Positions 43,945-56,689 of a stretch of DNA of 64,000 bases are shown one piece after another (within the stretch, counting starts at the first letter, position 1; every line of letters starts with the position of its first letter). The DNA lies in assembly GCF_048128805.1 (NCBI RefSeq), contig NC_136001.1, forward strand, positions 7,097,001 through 7,161,000, given 5' to 3'. Origin of the DNA: Centroberyx gerrardi. Lineage: Eukaryota > Chordata > Actinopteri > Beryciformes > Berycidae. Below the pieces are notes generated by a model. The model saw nothing but the letters and a program-made list of their open reading frames with translations. It made no database searches and had not been told where the DNA came from. Both the position numbers and the translations under genes were made by a program.

Positions 43945-44325
43945 GGAGACTTGACTTGACTTGGGTTCTGGTGACTCGGGACTTGACTTTGACTTGTACT
44001 TTGATGACTTGAAAAGGTTTCTAAAGTCTTGACAAAAGATCTTGTGTTTGTGTAAATTACTTAGATCGAAAGTGATGAGATTTGTTCCAGCAGACGACTG
44101 AATTTAAATTCTGTTTTCTGAATTTGTATGGAATGATTGAATTTACTGAAGTTGAAACTGATTAGAGAAATCAAACTCATGATGCTCTTACCAAGTTTTT
44201 ATCCTATTAAAACCATATTGCATTGAAAAGTCCTAGATATTTAGTTTTCTTTAAGATAAATTGATACTGGACTCTTGATTTGTTCTGACTTGACTTGCTG
44301 TTCTACATTTAGACTTGAGAGGAGT
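43945..44325. repeat. GACTTG-rich dispersed repeat, copy 2
   Basis: It matches copy 1 (27476-27900) over the core 'GTATGGAATGATTGAATT' to 'TTAGTTTTCTTTAAGAT', with an extra 85-base internal segment around 44025-44115. Confidence 0.75.
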
Positions 44326-47160
44326 CAGACAGACGAAACAAAGACAACCAGATTTAGAAAGGGACAAAGACAGAGGAAGAGATAGAGAGCTGAAATCAAA
44401 TCCTGGAATTTAATAATAAAAAAAACACACATCCTCATCCGTCTGTCCGTTCCCACAGAGGGAAGGTGAAAGGCCGGTTCATGCCTCTTGTGCCCTCTGT
44501 TGCTCCTGATATCAGCCTGAATAGAGGAATCTAGAAACACCATCCAACACAGAACTGGACTGGATAGAAAGGACACCTCATGTCATGGTAATCTCCTTCG
44601 GCACTCCTAAGATATGTACCACTAAAATCTTGTAATGCTGTTACGAAAAATGGGTATTGTTGCATGTATTGGCATACAACGCGTGAGACTCAGAAACGTT
44701 TTCCTGTTTCCAAGACAGAACATGAATTGGGTTTGATTTAATTTCTATGACTTCATCACAACTTCCACTGGAATGTGTAGTGAAACGAGCCATTTCCCAT
44801 CGTAACTCAGGTTTCTGAATCTCATGCGCCAAACCAATAGAGGCTTTGCAGTTGCATCAGAAATCTCCTACTGTCTGGTCTAAGGCGAATATCATGTAAC
44901 CGCTACATCCTGGGTTTGGATCTAGCTCAGGATCTTTGTCTCATGTCAAGAAATAATACAAAAGAGATCTCCTACTGACCACAGTTGGTGATATCATGGT
45001 CCAGTGCAGAAATATCTGTGAATATAAAACAAAGGAATTAAGAGTGCGGCTTTCCAACCAGGAAGTGCCACATGAACACCTTATTGTGTCGGATGACCAA
45101 GTCAGAGAAATCGGGATTGTAGATACATGAATTTGTTGAACAAGTTGTGACATAATCGCTCTTTCCAACTGAAGAGAGCACAGAGTCGCACGTGAACAGA
45201 AAAAAAAAGCATACAATAAAGCTGGAAAAGAACCACAAGTACAAATTTAAAAGACATGGATGTTCCTTGATAACTATAATGCTACGGCATTCAATTTCCT
45301 GTGGTATTTACATTCATACTCCCCTGAAATAACAAGAAATAAGATCGCTTGCTAGCTAGGCTATCGCTAGCTCGATTGCTAACATTAGTCTAGAAGGCTA
45401 GCAATATGTGTAAACAGTTTCCCCAATTTTCCCACCATAAAGCACGTGAATGCAAACTATTTGGATGGCTGAGTTGTGACGTATTCCCGACTCGGAGAAA
45501 AGTACGACCCAACAACACTTTAATGCAAAGTCAGTTAATCTAAATAAACAGCTACTTTTTGACGCTAGGTAGCTAAGCCAGACGGTTAATTTGGCAAAGC
45601 TGCATGTTAACATGCAGCTACTAGCCACTCCTGCTAGCATGCTACCATGTACCGTTGGCTATGTTTTAACAAGACAGTGATGGTTAGCTTGTCTGATGCT
45701 ATAGGCTAGTTAGCTAACTAACAAGCAAACACAAAATCAATCAATGTATCAGTGGTGGAAAGATCAGTCTCCAGTAAAAACAGCACAGAAACTAATTCCA
45801 TACTGAGACGGCATGAGTCATAAATTTAGAAATGCAATTGTCACTATTGCCAAGAGCAGAGCACCTCCAACATGGCCGCTACAGGGTGTGTTACATCATC
45901 TGAAAGCACTCCGTCCAAATGGATAAATGAGGGACAAATGTCCCCAAACACCAGGAACCCAGGCTCATTTAACTTTACAGGAGAGACATTTTACATAGAA
46001 ACAACTTGATCAATATGAATGCAAAGATCAATAATCTATGAAACACATTTCCTACAATGTGCCTGTTTTACTATGTTGGGTCACAAATAGAAATTATATA
46101 TTAAACCAATTTCTGAGTAGGAATACCCGTTCTATCTGTTCCAGTTCTGTGCCCCCGGCTCACTCTGTCCTCTCCTGTTCCCATGAGAATGATCTCCAGT
46201 TGGGGCAGAAGCCGTTCCCTCTGTAACCTCTCTGCTTTCCCCCAAAGGACCGATCCACTAACATTAAGCGAGCGGCCCGGCCCGGCCCCGCCAGAATGAA
46301 GATGTATGCCGGAGCAGAGCAGCGACAGTAGACTGAGGTCAGGCCGCGCCGAAAATAAGACTGTGTTATGTCAAAATAAAGAAGTGGGTGGTGGTGAGAT
46401 GATGAGAGCGTGCAGCTTTGTGTGCTTTGTGACCAGCAGAGGATGGTGCAGTAACACTATATTATCAGTGTATCATCAGTATTAACAGAAACCTTGTATT
46501 GTAACATTTTTTTTTTTTTTTTTTAACTTTTTTAGCTGTGTCTTCGTTTGCCATTTAGATTTTTTTAGTTTTTTTTTTTTTTTAGGTGAGATGCCCCTTT
46601 AAGCCTCTTTGTTTTGTTTTTTTTGATCCTCCTGCACAAATTATCTTCCTCAACAGTTTTATATTTCATCTTTTTATAGTTTTATATTTATTTATTACCT
46701 TTCCTACTACTTTTCCTGTACGATTCTTATTACCTTTGCCAATTGCTGCTGCACCTGACTTTCCCCTAGGGGATCAATATAGTGCAACCTTATCTTCCCT
46801 TATCTTAAATGAGTAGTTGCATCTTTTATTACTGTGCTTTTATAATCTCATTTTTTCAGTACTTTTTATCACTTAACTTCTGCAGTACTATTTTATCACT
46901 GTGCAAATAAACAAGATAATTGACTTCTCACATTGTCCCCCAGATGTAGAACATGTGTTTCGTAATGCTGGGACCAAGCCATCTATCTGGAACTAATCTA
47001 TCGTCGCTGTCGGGTGAAAAACTTGTATCTCCAAAATTTTCAGGAGCTGAGGAAAACAGCCTCGTTTTTAGCTTGACCACCGTGCATTTTTAAGTTTATC
47101 CGAAGGGGTTTGAAAGAGTTTTATGCACCCAAGGGTGGCAGAATCTTCTCAACTCGTATG
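44326..47160. other. Gene-poor interval, middle part
   Basis: No exon with conserved protein sequence was recognised. T-runs occur at 46508-46526 and 46568-46583. A CCGACAGC-type repeat starts at 47007. Open frames here have no family resemblance. Confidence 0.5.
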
Positions 47161-47415
47161 AGTGTTTCTATTTCTGTCCATTTCTCTGTCTCTCCCTCTA
47201 TTTCTCCCCCTCTTGATGTCTGTTCCCCTTTCTTTCTTCTTCTATGTTTCTCTTTCTCTCACTTTCTGTCTATTTCTCTCTCTCTCTTTCTCACCCTCTT
47301 GATGTCTTCCCCTCTCTCTCTTCTTCTACAACTCTGTTTCTCTCTCTCTCTCCTCCTCCTCTTCCCTTTCAATTAAAGAGAAAACACCAAAATTGGAGTT
47401 ATGAGGTTTTTGCGT
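47007..47415 (+). mobile_element. CCGACAGC-type MITE with an internal pyrimidine microsatellite
   Basis: Left end CGCTGTCGGGTGAAAAACTTG begins the copy. The family core follows, then CT-rich microsatellite sequence (47160-47370), then the family's right part ACCAAAATTGGAGTTATGAGG at about 47386. The microsatellite has apparently expanded or inserted inside the element. Confidence 0.6.
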
Positions 47416-48440
47416 GCCAACAGTGCTACGCATGTATTTGTGTGAAAAGTGAAGAGTGGCAGGAAAGATGGGGAGAAAACGAGAACGTCCCGTACGGCGG
47501 TCGACAACGCTGGTCAGCTGGGTTCAAGCCCGCGGGATTGTGGGTGCGCGGTATGAGCCCCGGCCCGCCGATATATCCCAGGATGCCCCAGGACTCTGAG
47601 CCGAAAGCTGCTTCCAGTTGCTGACTCAGTGAGAATGACCATACAAGGCATCAGGATCCACTTGAGAGCAGAGAGAGCAGTTAGGACAGAAGATTAGAGC
47701 GGGGCAGAGAGGAGAGCTACCGGACCCTTTAACTCTCTCTCTCCTCTTCTTCTTAACGTCTCTCCCTCTTTCTCTCTCTCTTTCCCCCTTTCTCTCACTC
47801 CTGATGTCTGTTTCCCCTCTCTCTGTTCTTCTATGACTGTTTCTCTTTCTCTCTCTCCTCCTCTTCCTCTCTGTCTCTCCCTCTTTCTCTCTCTTCTCCC
47901 TTTAACTCACTTTTGATGTTTGTTTCCCTCTCTTCTGTTTCTCTTTATCTCTCCTCTTCCTCTTTCTGTCCATTTCTCTGAGTGTCTCCCTCTTTCATCG
48001 TTTCTCTCACTGTTGATGTCTGTTTCCATCTCTCTTCTACAGCTGTTTCTCTTTCTCTCTCCCTCCTTTTCCTCTTTTTGTCCATTTATCTGAGTCTCTC
48101 ACTCTCTCCCTCCCTTTCTCTCACTTGTGTCTGTTCCCCCCTCTCTCCCTCTTTCTGTCTATTTCTCTGTCTCTCCCTCCCTTTCTTCCTTTTTCTCACT
48201 CTTTACTCTCTCTTCTTCTACAACTCCGTTTCTCTTTCCTGCTCTCTTTCTGCCTTTCTCTCACACTTGATGTCTGTTCCCCCCTCTCTCTCTTCCTCTG
48301 TTTCTCTTTCTCTCCCTCTCTTTCTCTGTTTGTTTCTCTATCTGCCTGTTTCTCTCTCTTTCACTCCCTCATCTCCCTCTTCCTCCTCTCTTTCTTTCTT
48401 GCTTCTTCTCTTTCCTTTCTTTTCTTCTCAGCCCATGCAC
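47160..48440 (+). repeat. Pyrimidine-rich (CTCTTT) region upstream of angiopoietin exon 1
   Basis: About 1.2 kb, mostly C/T on the plus strand with recurring TGATGTCTGTTTCCC islands, is interrupted by a normal-composition stretch at 47400-47730. The repeated island suggests a long degenerate tandem unit of roughly 90-130 bases. Long open frames rich in Ser/Leu/Phe are artefacts. Confidence 0.8.
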
Positions 48441-48699
48441 AAACAGACACAGTACTCTAATAGACCTCCCTCAGATCTCCCTCTCTCCCCCCACTCCTCC
48501 CTCTCCTTCCCCTTCTTTTCTCTCCTCCTCCCTCCTCCCTCCCACCTCCCTCATTCCTCGTTTTCTCAGCCGGCCCCAGATAAGAAGGGGGCAGAAGTAT
48601 TTCTCTTCGGCCACTTCTGAAACTGGAGCCACCGGAGCAGGATGGGAGGCAAAAAAACTCTCTCTTTTTCTCTCCCTCCCTTTTTCTTTCATTTCTGGA

Positions 48700-49447
48700 C
48701 ATTTGAAGACTGAGAGGTCCGTTTCAATCAGACTTTCATTCACATGCACTTTTAATGCCTCTCTTTTTCCCCACTGCATCCTTGTCCAGAAATTACTTCT
48801 CTATTTCATTCTCTCACTCAGTTTGGATGCTCCTCGTTCCCTACATCCTACATCAACTCATATTCCCTCTATCTCTCTCTCTCTTCTTCCTCTGGACAAA
48901 CTGGATGGAGAAAAAGATCAGAGTGTGTCTAGACCTGCTCAGCTGCAAGCCAACGAAACCTCTCTAAAAACAACTGTATGAGCAATAAGAGCCCGACCTG
49001 CGGAGTGAAGAGACAAAATCAAAGTGAAGGACGAGAGAAGGAGGAGGAAGAGGAGAAGAAGAGGAGAAGAAAAGAAAGGAGATGGACTGCACTTTTTGAC
49101 CGTCTCATCTCATGTGCATCCTCATCACAAGGGATTGAGGAGGGGAGGGGGAGCCGATTCAGCGCGACACTGCAGGACAGGTGTTGCTTTTCCAGGTCTG
49201 AGTTTCAAAAAAAGTGATCTTCAAGAAAAGTGACTGCCTGGAAGTCAAGAGAGCAAGTTAAAGCGACTCGGTGCAGACTCAAGAGCTTGTGGATGGACTG
49301 GTAGATTCAGGAACTCATGCATGACTTGTGCTTCATCCTGCGCTCCCATGTTTTCTTAACGTGAATTGGGGTCACGCCGCCAAACGAGCTTCTCTTGACC
49401 CTCTTTGCATTGAGAGAAAACACTTTGGGTGAGGAGAAAGGAGCACC
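48700..49447 (+). promoter_or_regulatory. Probable promoter/5'UTR region of the angiopoietin gene
   Basis: The segment leads to the ATG at 49448. A 15-codon upstream open frame, 49317-49364, starts ATGCATGACTTG and stops before the main ATG. A 3-codon one lies at 49293. If both are in the transcript they could dampen translation. The transcription start is not determinable here. Confidence 0.4.
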
Positions 49448-49852
49448 ATGAAAGGCTTGCGGCTCATCCGGGGGTTGCTGGTGCTCCTGCTGCTCTGGAC
49501 CTTGTCAGTCACCTCCGATGCGGCTGGCGTGACGAGCGGAGAGCGAGGAGGAGTCGGAAGAAGCCAGCGGAGAGGAGGTGGCAGCGGCGGTGGAGGAGAA
49601 GGAGGAGGTGCGGAGAGGAGAAGGAGGTTCCACCGCATCCAACACGGCCAGTGCAGCTACACCTTTATCCTCCCGGAGCTGGACGGGTGCCAGAGCGGAG
49701 GACCGCCGCCGCAGACAGAGCAATATGGCGGCCCGCGCGCCGGGACGAGTGTCGTGCAGAGGGACGCGCCGCCCATCGACGGCGAATGGTCGGCTCAGAA
49801 ACTGCAGCACCTGGAGACGGCGATGGAGAACAACACGCAGTGGCTGCAAAAG
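49448..49852 (+). CDS. Angiopoietin (angpt4- or angpt1-type), first coding exon only
   Basis: Angiopoietins are secreted ligands of the Tie2 endothelial receptor, with an N-terminal superclustering region, a coiled coil and a C-terminal fibrinogen domain. This exon encodes 135 residues and ends at an exact GT donor in phase 0 after N-N-T-Q-W-L-Q-K, where vertebrate angiopoietin exon 1 ends. Residues 1-24 are a signal peptide (MKGLRLIRGLLVLLLLWTL...). The hallmark HRIQHGQCSYTFILPELDGC and QRDAPP follow, then QKLQHLE at the coiled-coil start. Between signal and hallmark is a Gly/Arg-rich insert (about residues 27-58) that makes the exon longer than the mammalian one (about 100 residues). The NNTQWLQK ending and a GEW motif lean to Angpt4; IQHGQC leans to Angpt1. 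Later exons lie beyond the right edge. Confidence 0.9.
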
Positions 49853-50005
49853 GTAAGAGACTAACTGCCTTGTTCACCAAGCAAGATATTAATGAAGAAA
49901 TGTTTGGAGAGAAACTCATAGGAGGCTGGAAAGCTTCTTAGTTTTGATTGTAGGAGATTGTAAGTGGTGGGTGCTCTGTGGGGAAAAAAAGGGTGTTCTA
50001 GTCAT

Positions 50006-50176
50006 GAGGAGGAAGAGATTCAAGGCACTCCAAAGTAGGTTAAAAAGCTTTTATTGCATAATGTATTCTATTATGAAAATGTGGCATAGTTTAACTTTTC
50101 ATAATGAGTAGCCAAATAGAATAAAGGCTTTTTTTTTTTAACTTATTCGGAGTGCCTTGAATCTCTTTTTCCTCTT
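50006..50176. mobile_element. Fold-back element about 150 bp after angiopoietin exon 1
   Basis: AGAGATTCAAGGCACTCC near 50015-50032 pairs with GGAGTGCCTTGAATCTCT near 50149-50166, and the inner parts (TTAAAAAGC..., AAAGGCTTTTT...) pair too. The unit is about 170 bp, nearly all hairpin. Confidence 0.75.
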
Positions 50177-50800
50177 GTTTGGAGATGAATCACTAGAGCT
50201 TTTGCACACCTGAGTACAAGGTGACAGGTGCGTAAGAGAAAACCACAGGTTGAATATTAAAGAAAGAAAAAGCTCCTATGCTGTGTGCTGAACTTTGTAA
50301 TTAGAGCATCTTTATTGAGAAAAATCCTTGAGAAAATGTTTCCTTCATGGAGGGCTAGTACTAAAACGGTAAAGTTCAACGGATGGTGTGCGGCAGCTTT
50401 TTCTTTCTGCTCTTGTTTGGAGAGAATTTTTTTTAAATTTGTGATAGAAAAACATTGCAACTGCAAATGATACTGCACAGAATAGTTATCAATAATGAGA
50501 TTATGTTAAAAAGCTCATTAAGTGTTTTCCTGTATTCAAAACAGACCCACAATCACTACTACTGCTATACAATCGGACAGTCTATAGCAGACCATGTCAT
50601 TGGGTACATTGTATTTTGTGTCAGAATTTGAATATCAGGTATTGATCAGAGATTGAGCATCTCATGAGCAAATGGTGGAGGGAGTTGGAGGAACCGGGGA
50701 TGGATTTTGAGCTTGGTGTCTTAATACTGTATGCTGTCACAGAGACCCAGGATCTCTTTGACACAAGCGACAGGCACTTGCTACAGCAGCTGTGTGGAAA

Positions 50801-50833
<33 letters not shown>

Positions 50834-51549
50834 GGTGGTGTGGAAGTGGCAGCAAAGAAAATTGGTGTTATTTTAGACTGTAGAAGTTAACATTTTCATG
50901 ATTGCTGATGTGTAAGAGAGATCAAAGTTTCAGGTTGTGAACCTGTTTGAGTAGCAGCTGGTTTCAATGAGCAGAGAAGCATTGAGTGGATTCCGTCCTT
51001 TCATCTGACCAAACTTTAATTAATTATTTCCTCATCTGTATATGTTATAGTAGACCTGTGACTTGACACATTGCACAGTGGCAGCCATTGTAAAAACCCC
51101 CATTCATGCATTCATCTTGTATCTATCCTGCATGAGTACTGCACAAAATTCTCCTTATAGAAGAATCTAATTAGCATACTGTCACACAAAACTGTAATGT
51201 CTTCCACCCAGCTACTGTCTGACCGTCCTTTGTGATCTCTGACAGCTGCAAAAAGAGCAAAACCTTTTTTTTTTTTTTACAAAGTAAAGCAGAAGTGTAG
51301 AATTGCAGCAGTTCAGCAAGCATGCAGAGAAAAGTGGGACTTTTCCAACGGCTAGATCTGTGTGTGTGTGTCTTTATATCACACTATCACCACCGAGGTC
51401 AAAGGTCAGTTCTCACTGGAGCCAACTTTGCTGAAGGAATGCAGCGTTAAAGAACTGAACTGCATTTGACAAACCTACTGGACAGTCAATGAGACAACAG
51501 GCTGAAGACGAGTTGTTTCAAAGCCGATTATATTTACAGTAAACGTGCT

Positions 51550-52080
51550 TCATTTTGTAGATTTGCCCTCTGTAAAGGTTTTGTTTCCAGACACCTTAAA
51601 CAGAAATGTGTCTTTCGCGAAAACAGAGCTTTTCAAAAACGCTGGCGTGGGATTGTCATGTGATCTCAGGCGGTACTCACACTCCCAAAAGACTCCTAGT
51701 CTATATTCTCTGTGGCTTTGGCAGTCATTTGTTACTTTCAAAAGCAGCTCAACTTCGTCGTCTGTCCAGACAAAGAAGTCTGGCTCGCTTTTGTCCGTCT
51801 TTTGTCGTGATTTGGACATCTTGTTGGCGCTTAAGGCTCTGCTACTGCAGCCATGACAACACTTCCGTAAACAGTGGTAACCATGGTGGTAACGACATAA
51901 ACGTCATGGGTCGGAGGCTTGCGCATGCCCAATAGGGTAGATTTCACTGTTTTCCTATATTTTTTGCGTATTAGTGTGGACGGGAAACTTTTAGAAAACG
52001 GCATGGAAACGCTAGTGTGGACGGAAACGCAAACAACACGAAAACGTTTTCAAATTTACCCGGCTTAGTGTGGACATGGC
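51550..52080 (-). mobile_element. Harbinger-like transposon fragment with an N-terminal MADF/Myb-like frame
   Basis: The minus-strand frame 51550-51819 starts MSKSRQKTDKSEPDFFVWTD and continues with DEVELLLKVTND, the sort of start seen in DNA-binding proteins carried by fish PIF/Harbinger elements. After about 40 residues the frame leaves any recognisable domain. Flanking DNA repeats 'TAGTGTGGACGG' and 'TAGTGTGGACATGGCC', likely terminal motifs. Only a fragment is present. Confidence 0.45.
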
Positions 52081-52904
52081 CAGAGAGAGAAGCAACAAGA
52101 GAGCAGAGAAATAACGTTAGTGAATTCAGCTGCAGACTCTTTCTCATCTGTGATTCAGAGAAACGCTCAACAGAAAACCAGTTTAGAACATTAGAAATGA
52201 CTTTTTTAGAGGACTACTAAATTTAAGACCATGTACTTTTCAATGAGTATTTGCAATTTTACTTGAGTAAGGAATTTGTGTACTTGACACATTACATGTT
52301 TTACAAGCCCGATTCGGCAATGATTTGAGATCGGGCAGAGTCTGTCGTAGTCCAGGGTCGTCACACTGTCTAGTCGCAGCTGTAATCGTTATGTGTGTTG
52401 GAGTGAAAGACTCAAATCTCTCTCCTATGATTCCAATCGGCAACGTCACAATTAAATCAAACATGTTTGATTTCATTGGCGCTCGTCTTTGCGTAATCCT
52501 GTGGTGTGCGCTCGCCAAAGACTCCAATCTAAATGGGAATTTTGATTTCAATAGCCAATAAAATTTGAGTTTGCAACAGACGAAGAGAGAGGAAGAGGGG
52601 AAAAATACGGGAGTGTAAACACAAGATCCAACGTGCGCGATGGCTGAGCCAGGAAAGAAAAAGAAACGTGAATGTGTTCTCAATCTTTTTTTCCGTGCAA
52701 ATTGCAGCACAAACCACAATTGTTGCAAGCCATATTGACTCCATGCTTGTTTTGGTATCAAAAATCTGTTTTCCCCACAATGAAAGGATTATGTGGAAGA
52801 GACACAACTAGAAACAGGAAGTAGTTTGATATTGAAATAGCGCGGTGGAAATTAAGAGTGTGGAGGTCGGATAGGCGGAGACATTTACCTTCAACTCTGA
52901 CGAC

Positions 52905-53200
52905 CCGGGTTCAGTTCCCAACTCATGACAAGTTTTCTACTGTAAGTGAAGTTTTCATTTTCAGCAAAGGTTTTTCTTACTTGACCAAACCGTGATCAAA
53001 AACCTAAGCCTAACTTCCACCAGAATTGCTCTACTTGTCTAAACTTAACCATTGGCCAACCCTTTCACATGACAAACACATAAAAATTGTGTGTCCAATT
53101 CATGCTGTTGTCACATAAGAGGAATGTAATCTTAACATTATTTGTCATAACACGTAATTTGTGTTTCGTGCTCATTTCAAAATTTCGTGAGACTGGAATA
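52905..53200 (-). repeat. Dispersed repeat with telomere-like words, copy 3
   Basis: The reverse-oriented copy includes CCTTTCACATGACAAACAC and TTCGTGCTCATTTCAAAATTTCGTGAG. It is adjacent to a GACCCGGGTTCAGTTCCC stretch reminiscent of a B box. Confidence 0.6.
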
Positions 53201-54044
53201 CTGTGGTTGTACGGGTTGTGTTTCTCAATCAAATTTGAAAACACTTATGCATGGTTGTTTTGTTTGGCATGCTAGTTCCAGACCGTCTCATCTGACTCAT
53301 GAATACAAGTTTCGCTCATTCAGCTTTTCTGCACAGATACAGCCATTGTAGAAGCCCCACTTCAAAAAAGGGCCACGAAATGGAAATTTTACACTATTTA
53401 TGTTCAAGATGGGAAAGAGAGAGGGGGGATGGCATTCAGGCAACACGGGACAGAGAGAGGCGGTGACATGCGACACAAGTTGTGAGCCAGATCTGGATGC
53501 CCAAAAGTTCGCAGCACATTGATTGGTCTGGTAAGCGTCACTTGAGAGACACGTGCTTTGTGTGTGATCTGAGGTGGAAGAATGACGAGGACCAGCACAG
53601 TGTCTCTACTGTAAACGGACCACACAGCGGCTTCCTGGGTTTTACAGTTGTTATCTCTGTCGTCTCCTCGGTCCAGTCGGAAACAAGCTGATGTGCAGAA
53701 TGGATCGATTCGGTCGCACCAGGTGATGCTGATCCATGACATCAAATGAGCGAACGCAAACGTTTCTGAAAGGAATCTGTGTGTGTGGGGACGTCACATT
53801 CATCATCATTAGGACCGTTTAAAACGTCGCAGAAGAATGAGAGCCGCAGTCAAGCTTGAATAATGCTCCCATGTTTGGAAGTCGGGGCCCATATGAATCA
53901 TAATTCTTAGAGAAGGAATGCTGAGTTGACATCACAGATTTATGTGGCTTTCTAAATGTTGGGTGTATTCAAGCATAATCTACAGAAATTTGACATGCAT
54001 ATAGAAAATGATCTTTGGAACTTTCCTGAACTAACTCACGTTTT

Positions 54045-54315
54045 TCAGGCAGCCTGGTATCCTGAAATTTCATGAAATCAGCACCATGTCTTAGTTGCCT
54101 AACTATAACCTTAATCAAAGTTGTTTTGATTTGACTGTTAGCAAACCTTTTCATGTGACAAACAAGTGGAAATGACCAATGTCCAATTTGTGCTTTTGTC
54201 ACCTAATCCTTTAATAGTGGAGCAATGCAATCTTCATATAATTTGTGTCCGCCACAAGTAATTCCGTTTCAGAGTTTGTGCTCAATTCCCAAAATTTTGT
54301 GAGGCTGTGTTGTCT
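54045..54315 (-). repeat. Dispersed repeat with telomere-like words, copy 4
   Basis: The reverse-oriented copy runs from GGCAGCCTGGTATCCTG through TTAGTTGCCTAACTATAACC to CCAAAATTTTGTGAGGCTG. It is a nearly complete short version of the family. Confidence 0.7.
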
Positions 54316-56689
54316 TTAAGAGTTTGACTTGTACATAGAGAATAAGCTTTTTGATACTTTCTTGTGTATGATGTATGATGTATAACTCAAAATACAGGCT
54401 TTACCCCATATAGGATTTTACGCCAATGTTTACAATTATTACAAAAGTAAAGAAACCTTTTACATCCTTAAAATATTATGCAAAACTTATGTTTAGATGT
54501 CACACACTGCCAGCACTTACATCAAAAGAATATATTATAGAGTGAAAAATGCATTAATTCCAGTAAATCACCATGTAAACATGGCCACCAATGGGCCAAC
54601 AGTGTGTCAACAGAGGGCACGATAATAAAATGATAGATTTGGGTCTTAAACGTTCTATTGATGACTTTAACTTAGAAGCTCAATGCTTATACTGTATGAG
54701 ATTTGTTCAGATTTAGCAGAGGAAAGGGATGGATAAGTACATTTTCCCTCAAGATTTCCTTAAAATCTACAGTATCAGGTTTGATAGGTTATCAAAGGGA
54801 ATGCATCTATTTTAGTTTATTTTTTACCAGTGAGTGGGGTTGCCGTTCTGCTTCACTCCCCCTAAACACTGCATTTTAACATGTTACATATCTTGAAATA
54901 GCATTCATAAGGAACTTGAAGAAAGAAACGGTCCTTAAATCAGAACTCCTCATCTTAAAAGCCTGATGCGCATCAGATCAGGTTTCAATTGATACACTAC
55001 ATGGGTTTAGATACATTCCAGTGTAAATGGAGCGAGTCAGAATTTCATTATTTCTGCTCGATCCTGTATGGGAACTCCTTTCTTCTTCTTCTCTCCTGTG
55101 TGTGGCGGGCAAGACGGACGAGGGATTGAATTACTTACCAGAAAGATTTTAATCTGGAGAGAGAGTGTGTAAATTCAGAGTGGTGCTTCACTGAGATTAC
55201 ACCACTGGGATTTGTGCAGTGTGTGTGTGTGTGTGTTTTTACCACCCACATGGTTAAACCTCGGAGGAGAGGCGGGTCAAGTCCAGAGCTGAGGTCTGCA
55301 GCACCCGACAGGAGAGAGAGAGGGTTGACCTTTGACCTTTAGGGTTCAGTGGGAGTCGACTCTCAATATCAAGTCACTCCCGACCCCAAAACACCAGCCT
55401 CCTCTCACCACTGCTTTAATTCAATTAAGATAAAAGACAGCAAAGTCTCCTCTTCTTTCTTTCTCCCTTTCTCTTTCTTCTCTTTCTACCTCCTCCTAAT
55501 TCTAGAGAGGTGAAGTGTTTCTTAGATTGAAGTTGAATTAATCAATCATCATGTCTTTCTCAGGGACAGAGAGAGATATCCCTAATAATCTAACTTCCTA
55601 ACGGATCAAGTTTAGGCTTGCATCTCTAAAAAAGGTAAAACTAAATTCCACAGCTGCAGATTGTCCTTCACGTTGCTGTTAATAAGCAGTATTCCTATTG
55701 CAATATCACACGATAACAGCTAATCTTTATAGCTGTTGGTTGAGCTGTTATATGCAGTTTATCATTTATGAACCATATAGGCATATAGCCAAGGACAAAT
55801 TTCGCCTTTTTGGTTTTTATGCGTGAACAACAGTTTGAATCTTAAATATTAAAAGAGATGCAAAGCTGCACAAGGCTGCACAAGATTTTTTACATAAAAA
55901 TATACCCGTCTTATCAGTGTAAATCATAAAGTGGGGCTGTAATAGAGAGGAACGTCCCATCCCCACTCACTGAGATTCATCTTATTTGCCCAAATTCTTC
56001 TTCTTCTTATTTGGGAGTATAGGTCACTGGCAGGAAATCTTCTCGGCACACAGCAAGTGACGAATCGAAACTTAAGAGCGAAATACAAAACTGTTTCCTA
56101 AAAGCGATCGAGTGCTTCTTGTAGAGAAAGCTGGACTCACCAATGATGTCTGAACCTCTTCTCCTCCTCCACCTTCACCAACCGCTGACAAGAAGACATT
56201 TAATTATTACTACTTAGAAGTGATGACTTCTGGGTAATGAAGTCCTCAAAATTCAAACAGTGACCTCTCCCTGCCATGTGGGTCTGTGCAAAATTGCATA
56301 ATGCAGCTTTAAACATGACATATATCTATTTTATATTTACATAGATTTTCAGTTTATACATGTTTTTGAATCAGATATCCCAAAAAATCAGTAGTAAAAG
56401 TAAGTAGTTGTTGTTTTAAAAGTCGAAGGACTGCGGCTTTAGTTTTCATATCAACAAAAATAATACCCATAAATACTACTAATGAACACACAATCCACTT
56501 TCTGTACCAGCGATACTACTTCTAAAGTGTGAAGTGTGTTTTCTTGGTTTCCCCGCTCACTCTGCTGCAGCTCGGTGGGTTTGGAGAGAGTCTGTCTGTA
56601 AACAGCAGTAAGTGAGGTAGTTAACAGGAGGCTTGTTTAGCTTTCTGCCAAATGACTGACTTCAAATGGACCTGCGCCTGAGAGAGAGG

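Noticed and set aside
47982..48620. 212-codon Ser/Leu/Phe-rich frame that could suggest a membrane protein
   Set aside because: The sequence is nearly pure C/T repeat DNA. Its hydrophobic appearance follows from CTC and TTC codons.
49429..49941. 170-codon frame overlapping angiopoietin exon 1
   Set aside because: It is a shadow frame. The 49448 frame carries the signal peptide and angiopoietin motifs and ends at a proper splice donor.
53404..53745. 113-codon minus-strand frame
   Set aside because: It has no recognisable motif and lies in the presumed angiopoietin intron. It is likely a chance frame.
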